Source: Alphaproteobacteria bacterium
Lineage (GTDB): Bacteria > Pseudomonadota > Alphaproteobacteria > Micropepsales > Micropepsaceae
Assembly: GCA_020852655.1 (NCBI GenBank)
Contig: JADZAI010000106.1
Coordinates: 62,001 to 126,000 of the forward strand
Reading direction: 5' to 3'
DNA: 64,000 bases
Shown here one piece after another: positions 58,507-64,000 of the stretch. The notes below the pieces were generated by a model that saw nothing but the letters and a program-made list of their open reading frames with translations, made no database searches and was not told the origin of the DNA. The number at the start of each line of letters is the position of its first letter. Position 1 is the first letter of the stretch. The translations under genes and the position numbers were made by a program.

Positions 58507-59949
58507 CTATGGGTCGCGTCTGAAGAGCTGGAGGTGGAGGGCGGTGGTGTTGCCGGAGAAGTAATAGTGCCGCCGGGTGAGGACGCGTTCGGGGCCCTCG
58601 GCCGTGTAGCCCGCGCCGAGGAGTGTCCGCGCGGCCGCCTCGTCGCGCGTCCAGGCGAGCAGGACCCGGGGCGGCGCGTCTTCCGGGCGGAAGGCGACGG
58701 CACCGGGGATGTGCTGGACGAGATTCTCGGTCAGCACATCCATGTCGCCGGCGATCGCGAGGGGCGGCGGGGCGAGCGCGGTGATGTCGGCGGCGAACTC
58801 CGCATAGGGCACGGCGAAGCGGTGGCGTCCGAAGAGGGTCGTCTGCGGCCAGGCGATGGTGATGAGCACGGCGATGGCGAGGCCCGTGAGCAGGAAGTGC
58901 CGGGCCCCGAGGTCGCGCTGCGGCCGGGCGAGGACGAGGGTGAGCGGCAGGGCGACGAGGATGGGTGTCAGGTAGCGGACCGAAAAACTGTGCGCGTCGA
59001 CGGCGAGGATACCCACCGGCACCGCGACCGCGCCGAGGAGCAGCATGCGGGCGAGCAGCCGGCGCAGCTCCGTTGCGACGTGACCCTCGGCGGGCGGCGC
59101 GAGCGGCGGGCTGAGGCGGCGGACGAGGAACCAGACGGCGATCAGCGGCAGGGTCGCCGACGCCATGTCGACAAGCAGGTCGAGCAGGCCGTCTATGCCG
59201 AGATACGGCAGGTCGAGCCCGGCATAGGGGCCTGGGCGGGCGAGGCGCGCGAGGCGGGCGGTCGATTCCGCCACATGGTTCAGCGCCCAGAGGGCATGCG
59301 GCAGGATCAGCACCGCCGTTACGCCGAGAGCGAGCAGCAGGCCGCGCCCGTCGAGCCGGCGGCGGAGATCGGGCAGGCTGAGGCCGGCGACCGTCAGCAG
59401 GCCGACGAAGATCGTGAAATTATACTTGGCGTAGAGCCCGGCCCCCGCCGCAAGGCCGAGCCAGGCATAACGACGCAGCTCCGGCCGTTCGAGCACCAGC
59501 ACCAGGGCATGGATGACGGCCGCCGCCGCCGCCGTCGCGAGCACCGAATGGGAGAGCGCGACCTGCGACTCCCAGACGATCTGCGGCACCAGCAGGAGCC
59601 CGCCCGCGAAAAGCGCGCCGCCGACCCTGTCGCCGGTCGCCCGCCGCCCGGCGTCATAGGCGAGGAGATAGGTCGCGGCGAGGAGCGTGTTCTTGGCGAG
59701 CGCGATGGCGAGCGGCCAATAGGGCACCGCCGCATGCACCGCCATCACCAGCCACTGATACAGCGGCGGCTGCGAATTGCCGTAGCCGAGCGCCCAATGG
59801 GCGTTCTGCACCATCTCGGCCTCGTCGGGTTCGAGATTGCCCGAGAGGAGGACGCGGAGGAGCACCTGAAGCGGGAAATAGACCGCGACCGCGTACGGAA
59901 ACAGCGCGGCGAGACGTGCGGCGGTGAGGCGGGGTTCGCGGGCCGGCAT
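58507..59949 (-). CDS. Glycosyltransferase family 39 membrane protein
   Basis: A 480-residue protein with about ten hydrophobic segments. The first periplasmic loop carries the GT39/ArnT-like motif GNLEPDEAEMVQ with acidic residues, followed by YGNSQPPLYQWL, as in the PMT_2 family that uses polyprenyl-phosphate sugars to decorate lipids or proteins at the inner membrane. The C-terminal 120 residues are a soluble domain (PPPLAIAGDMDVLTENLVQH). The acceptor is unknown. It follows the RsmB-type gene after 37 bases and is probably co-transcribed. Confidence 0.85.
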   Translation of the reverse strand: MPAREPRLTAARLAALFPYAVAVYFPLQVLLRVLLSGNLEPDEAEMVQNAHWALGYGNSQPPLYQWLVMAVHAAVPYWPLAIALAKNTLLAATYLLAYDAGRRATGDRVGGALFAGGLLLVPQIVWESQVALSHSVLATAAAAAVIHALVLVLERPELRRYAWLGLAAGAGLYAKYNFTIFVGLLTVAGLSLPDLRRRLDGRGLLLALGVTAVLILPHALWALNHVAESTARLARLARPGPYAGLDLPYLGIDGLLDLLVDMASATLPLIAVWFLVRRLSPPLAPPAEGHVATELRRLLARMLLLGAVAVPVGILAVDAHSFSVRYLTPILVALPLTLVLARPQRDLGARHFLLTGLAIAVLITIAWPQTTLFGRHRFAVPYAEFAADITALAPPPLAIAGDMDVLTENLVQHIPGAVAFRPEDAPPRVLLAWTRDEAAARTLLGAGYTAEGPERVLTRRHYYFSGNTTALHLQLFRRDP

Positions 59950-59986
59950 GGGGCAGCGGCTTAGGCGGGCGGCGGCGCGAAGTCCA

Positions 59987-61159
59987 TCAGGCGGTGCGGT
60001 CGAAGGCGGCGGCGAAGAAGCCGTCGGTTCCGCTGGAGGCCGGGCTGAGGGCGAGGCCGGGTCCGCGCACGAAGCCGGGATGCGCGGCGGCGAAGGCGGC
60101 GGCGACGTCCTCGCCCTCCTCCGGCAGCACCGAGCAGGTGATGAAGAGCAGCCGGCCGCCGGGCTTCACCTGCGGCGCCGCGGCTTCCAGCAGGCGGCGC
60201 TGGAGCGCGGCGAGTTCGGCCAGCCGGGCAGGTGTGAGGCGGAGGCGGGTCTCGGGGTTGCGCCGCCAGGTGCCCGAGCCCGAGCACGGCGCATCGATGA
60301 CGACACGGTCGAACAGGCCGTCGAAGGGCGGCGGACCGTCCAGCCAGTCCGGCGCCAGCAGATGCGGCTCGATGATCGTCGCGCCGGCGCGCCGGGCCCG
60401 CGGGGCAAGGCGCTTGAGGCGCACCGGGGCGATATCGGCCGCGACCACCCTGCCCCGGTTCGCCATCGCCGCGGCGAAGGCGAGCGCCTTGCCGCCGGCC
60501 CCGGTGCAGAGATCGAGCACCGCCATTCCGGGCCGCACGCCGGCAAGCGCGCAGACCATCTGGGAACCGGCATCCTGAATCTCGACGAGGCCGGCTTCGT
60601 ATGCGGCACTCGATTCCACGTCGGCCGATCCGGCAACGACACGCAAGGCCGACGGCGCACCGGCGACCGGCTCGGCAACGACACCGTCTTCGGCGAGCAA
60701 ATCCATCGCACGTTCGGGCATCGCCTTCAGCGCGTTCACGCGCAGATCGAGCGGCGCGCGTTCGGACAGCGCGCGGATCTCGGAAGCCGTAGCGTCACCG
60801 AAGCGGCGACGTAGCGACACGTCCAGCCATGTCGTTGCGGACGTGTCGTCGTGCAGGAGCGTGCGCTCGTCTTCGCTCAGCGCGACCGGCGCGTGGCGCT
60901 CCCCGCTGAACAAGGCCTCGATTGCTGGAATGCCAATGTTTTGCTGCCTCAGCGCGTCGATCATGGCGCGGCGCGGATCGCCGCACGATGCGTTACGCAA
61001 GGCCGCGTAGACATGGTCTGCGATCGCGCGACGGTCCTTTGAGCCTGCGAAGCGGTTGCTGCGCCCCCAGGCCTGGAGTGCGCGGTCGGCAGCCTCGCCG
61101 CGATTGAGAATGCCTTCCAGAATCAGGATGGCGGCCTGGATTCGCGCATCGTCTCTCAT
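59987..61159 (-). CDS. RsmB/NOP-type RNA m5C methyltransferase
   Basis: A 390-residue SAM-dependent enzyme. The N-terminal NusB-like part (IQAAILILEGILNRGEAADR, SKDRRAIADHVYAALRN) precedes the methyltransferase core: LDLCTGAGGKALAFAAAM (SAM motif I), RVVIDAPCSGSGTWRRNPE (motif IV with the release Cys) and LLFITCSVLPEEGE (motif VI with the catalytic Cys). Both cysteines are present, so methylation of cytosine C5 in 16S rRNA or tRNA is expected. It is shorter than E. coli RsmB (about 429 residues). Which target it modifies is not clear. Confidence 0.9.
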   Translation of the reverse strand: MRDDARIQAAILILEGILNRGEAADRALQAWGRSNRFAGSKDRRAIADHVYAALRNASCGDPRRAMIDALRQQNIGIPAIEALFSGERHAPVALSEDERTLLHDDTSATTWLDVSLRRRFGDATASEIRALSERAPLDLRVNALKAMPERAMDLLAEDGVVAEPVAGAPSALRVVAGSADVESSAAYEAGLVEIQDAGSQMVCALAGVRPGMAVLDLCTGAGGKALAFAAAMANRGRVVAADIAPVRLKRLAPRARRAGATIIEPHLLAPDWLDGPPPFDGLFDRVVIDAPCSGSGTWRRNPETRLRLTPARLAELAALQRRLLEAAAPQVKPGGRLLFITCSVLPEEGEDVAAAFAAAHPGFVRGPGLALSPASSGTDGFFAAAFDRTA

Positions 61160-61486
61160 GCCGCAACGACACCCGGCGCATTCGCCCTACGACATGCGTT
61201 GCAATGATGCATCGTTACCGAAGTTCCCGCTGCCATCGCCCGCTCCGATCCGGTGTAAGTGCGCCCTGCGGTCTTTCCGGACTTGAACCTGCTGTGGGCG
61301 ATACTTAGCAATACGGGAAGCGTCGTCCCAGTCGGCAACGAGAACGCAGCGACTTTCGTACACAGGGTCTTTCCGGGAGAGAAACCTCTACCAATTACCC
61401 CACACCACGCACGTCGCACCCGCCCCAGGGCGCGACGCCATCCAACTGCGGTCCGCGCCCCAGGCGCGCGACCTTCGGGAGCAAAC
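61160..61486. promoter_or_regulatory. Divergent upstream region of methyltransferase and TonB receptor
   Basis: These 327 bases lie between divergent genes and must hold promoters for both. I see no strong box or terminator. GGGAG at about 61478 is the ribosome-binding site of the receptor gene. Short open frames crossing it lack conserved features. Confidence 0.4.
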
Positions 61487-61822
61487 ATGAAGAACAATCG
61501 ATACGGCCCCAGGGGCCGGCGCTATTCCATTGCCGCCGCGCTGCTGATGACATCGGCGCTTGGCGGCGTCGCGCTCGCCCAGGACGACGGCTCGGAAGAG
61601 ATCACCGTCACCGCGCAGCGCAGCGGCGCGGCGCAGTCGGTCCAGAAGATTCCGATTGCGGTCACGGCGATCAGCCAGAAGGAACTCGAGGCGAAGGCCA
61701 TCGAGAGCTTCAAGGACCTCCAGTTCAACGTGCCGTCGGTCACCTATTCGAACGGCAATTTCGGCGGCAACAACTTCCAGATCCGCGGCATCGGCATCTC
61801 GTCGGTCGCGACCTCGGCGGAC
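61487..61822 (+). pseudogene. TonB-dependent receptor, 5' part, frame broken in the plug
   Basis: From the ATG at 61487 the product has a signal peptide (RRYSIAAALLMTSALGGVALAQ, residues 11-32), a TonB-box-like EITVTAQRS (38-46), and the first plug motifs IPIAVTAISQKELEAK, LQFNVPSVTYS and FQIRGIGISSVATSAD (98-112). Receptor homology then stops; this frame continues as Arg/Pro-rich nonsense to 62470. The rest of the receptor resumes in another frame. The expected plug centre with the LRGPQGTLYG-type motif is missing, so about 150-200 residues are lost as well as the phase. Confidence 0.8.
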
Positions 61823-64000
61823 TGCAATACTGCTCGAAGGATACCGGCCCCGCCAATATCGGCGGCCTCGGCTTCTCGGCCAACCCGCTGGTGGCGAACA
61901 TCCAGCGCGGCCAGTTCAGCCAGGGTTGCCGCGCGACGTCGCTGTATGACGACGACGCGCTCGGCACGATCAACACCCAGGCGACGCTCGGCGGCCTCTT
62001 CGGCCTGCTCGGCGGCTTCCAGACGGGTGATGCGTTCGCCGGTAAGATGCAGGATCCCAATGTCCGCAACATCGAGTCGTCGTTCGATCCGATCTACAAG
62101 TCGAAGACCGACATCTACGAGTTCAGCGCGGACTGGGACATCACCGACACGCTGCGCCTGTCGGGCCTCGCGTCCTACACGAAGTTCAACCTCTACACGC
62201 GCCAGGACTATAACCGCTACACGCCGAGCGTTGCGTTCAACGCCGCGCCGAACCCGGTCAACGCGATCCCGCTGCCGTATGCGCAATACGCGGCGATCTA
62301 CGCCCAGCTCTTCCCGGGCGGCAACGTTGCCGATGCGCAGAACGGCACGTCCAACGAATTCCGCACGAGCGACATTTCGTCGGCGTTCACGGAACAGTCG
62401 ACGGTCGAACTTCGCTTGCAGTCGAGCTTCGACGGGCCGTTCAACTTCAGCATCGGCGCGAACTATCTGAACTTCGACGCGACCGGCGACTACTACGTCA
62501 TGTTCAACACGGGTACGGCCTGGTACCAGTTGAACAACTTCCTGTCGTCGCTGGGTTCGGGCGGCGCGCTGCCGTTCCCCTGCCCGGAGAACAATCCGTC
62601 CTGCGTCTTCGTCGACCCGAACGAGAATCCGAACCGTAGCGGTCACAATTACTACGACGCCTACTCGCCGTATAACCTCGAGTCGACGGCGATCTTCGGC
62701 GAGGTCTATTGGGACATCACCGACGAGTTCAAGCTGACCGGCGGCCTGCGCTACACCGACGACCAGAAGGAGATCGAGAATCACCAGGTGAATCTCGGCA
62801 CCCCCGGTTCCGGCGTGAGCCCGGCCATTCCGGGCACGCCCGCGATCTCGAAGGTGGACTTCCAGGAATTCACCGGCCGCGCCGTGGCCGAGTGGCGTCC
62901 TGACTTCGACTGGAGCGAGTCCTCGCTGTTCTACGCGTCGTATTCGCGCGGCTACAAGGCGGGCGGTCTGAACTCGCCCTGCTCCGGTGGCGGCGGCGTG
63001 ATCTGCGGTCCGGCGAACTTCGAGCCCGAGTTCATCAACGCGTATGAAATCGGCACGAAGAACACGCTGGCCGGTGGCTCGGTCGTCCTGAACCTGTCGG
63101 CCTTCTACTACGACTACAAGGGCTATCAGGTTTCGAAGATCGTCAACCGCGCTTCGACGAACGAGAACATCGACGCCACGGTGAAGGGCCTCGAACTCGA
63201 GTCTTCGTGGTCTCCGGTCAAGGGTCTCCGCTTCAACCTGAACGGCGGCTACCTCCAGAGCGAGATCAAGGAGAACTTCTCGATCGACACGTTCGACCGC
63301 ACGCAGGGCAATCCCAACCTGATCGTCGTGAAGTCGAGCGCGGCCTCGAACTGCGTCGTGACCGTCGCGCAGGCCCAGGTCGCAGTCTCCACGGGCAACC
63401 CATTCAATCTGCTGGGTCTGTGCTCCGGCGCGTTCCAGTTCGTCGACGGCGTGGCGCCCAGCGACGGCGTGCTCGTCAACCTGAAGGGCAACAGCCTGCC
63501 CAACGCGCCGAAGTGGACGATCTCGTTCGGCGCCCAGTACTCGTTCGACGTGACCGAGGATTGGGAGATGACGGTGCGTGGCGACTACTACTACCAGTCG
63601 AGCACGTATGCGCGCATCTACAACACCGAAGCCGACCACATCAGGTCGTGGGACAACGTGAACTTCACGCTGACCCTGGCGAACGAGTCTTCGGGCTGGC
63701 AGGTCGATGCCTACCTGAAGAACGCATTCAACCAAAAGGCGATCACGGACACCTACCTGACCGACGATTCGTCGGGCCTGTTCCGCAACGCCTTCTACAC
63801 CGACCCGCGGACCTACGGCATCGGCATCACCTACAACTTCTCGGCTGACGAAGAAGTTGTTGAAGCGCCGATCGAGACGCCTCCGCCGGCTCCGGCAGCG
63901 GCCAAGACGTTCATCGTGTTCTTCAACTTCGACCGGTCGGACCTGACCGCCGAGGCGCAGACGGTGATCGCGGAAGCCGCAGCGGCCTACAAGGCCGGCC
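61801..64000 (+). pseudogene. TonB receptor barrel part joined in frame to an OmpA-like domain, runs off window
   Basis: The frame starting with the codon at 61801 is open to the right edge. It begins RDLGGLQYCSKD, continues through barrel strands (FSADWDITDTLRLSGLASYT, FGEVYWDITDEFKLTGGLRY, FYASYSRGYKAGGLNSP, FEPEFINAYEIGTKNTL) and reaches the usual last strand DPRTYGIGITYNF at 63811-63840. Instead of stopping, it goes on with ADEEVVEAPIETPPPAPAAA and TFIVFFNFDRSDLTAEAQTV, the hinge and start of an OmpA peptidoglycan-binding domain (63841-64000). The receptor has no start codon of its own in this frame. Whether the locus is a true double rearrangement or an assembly chimera cannot be decided here. 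Confidence 0.75.

Noticed and set aside
61375-61420. A stretch reading like the complement of a tRNA D-arm (CTCTACCAATTACCCC)
   Set aside because: No acceptor, anticodon or T stems can be formed around it.

Overview
The window reads as a high-GC alphaproteobacterial chromosome with an accessory island at its left end. Support for the assignment comes from core gene content and order: dgt, a SPOR protein, nagZ, scpA, scpB and tatABC on one strand, plus glnBA behind a sigma-54 type promoter, erpA, a PccA-type carboxylase, DivJ/PleC-like hybrid-free histidine kinases and a TonB receptor. I cannot place it below class level with confidence. No CRISPR array, rRNA or complete insertion sequence was seen.

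Region 1 (1-9178) is an accessory island that ends exactly at the 3' end of a tRNA-Leu(GAG) gene (9179-9265, minus strand), the usual target of tyrosine integrases. Its left part (1-2117, minus strand) has phage-type genes: a terminase small-subunit-like protein and three unknowns, the last cut by the window edge. A 1.36 kb stretch without convincing genes follows; it holds twelve copies of TTGGTA/TACCAA within about 207 bp around a GC-rich palindrome. Next is a compact minus-strand operon (5893-3476): a DprA/Smf protein, a ComF-like phosphoribosyltransferase, a 57-residue two-helix membrane protein missed by length cut-offs, and a trypsin-like serine protease. Divergently transcribed from it are two small phage-type genes, an AbiV-family HEPN abortive-infection protein, an HExxH metallopeptidase-like protein and a small unknown. 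The island therefore looks like a prophage remnant or phage satellite carrying at least two defence-type modules.

Region 2 (9.3-15.2 kb) has a FliN/SpoA-domain protein, lipB, an orphan membrane histidine kinase, a Lys/Ala-rich small basic protein, a DUF6265-type exported protein, an MFE-2-like SDR, a class III nucleotide cyclase, and a bipartite REP-like palindromic repeat. Region 3 (15.2-25 kb) is a minus-strand housekeeping run: pccA, tatC, tatB, tatA, an orphan Fbp-type ABC ATPase, scpB, scpA, nagZ, a SPOR protein and dgt, with erpA diverging.

Region 4 (25-41 kb) carries xthA, a DUF4139 protein, ilvD, a TTC38-like TPR protein, nnr, an amidase, a tail-anchored membrane protein, a histidine phosphatase, an APH-like kinase behind a short leader ORF, a GST, an NTF2-like protein, an FAD monooxygenase and recQ. 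Region 5 (41-53.6 kb) has glnA, glnB, an aminotransferase, a second exonuclease III, an RhlE-type helicase, a secreted Cys-containing protein, parE, an AspH-type hydroxylase with TPR-like N terminus, and a second histidine kinase.

Region 6 (53.6-64 kb) has a coniferyl-aldehyde-dehydrogenase-like gene shortened by an in-frame amber codon, a diguanylate cyclase, an amidohydrolase, an enoyl-CoA hydratase, a GT39 glycosyltransferase and an RsmB-type methyltransferase. The window ends in a TonB receptor locus with two anomalies: an internal deletion with frame change in the plug region, and an in-frame junction of the barrel end to an OmpA-like domain. Either these are real rearrangements or the assembly is wrong there.
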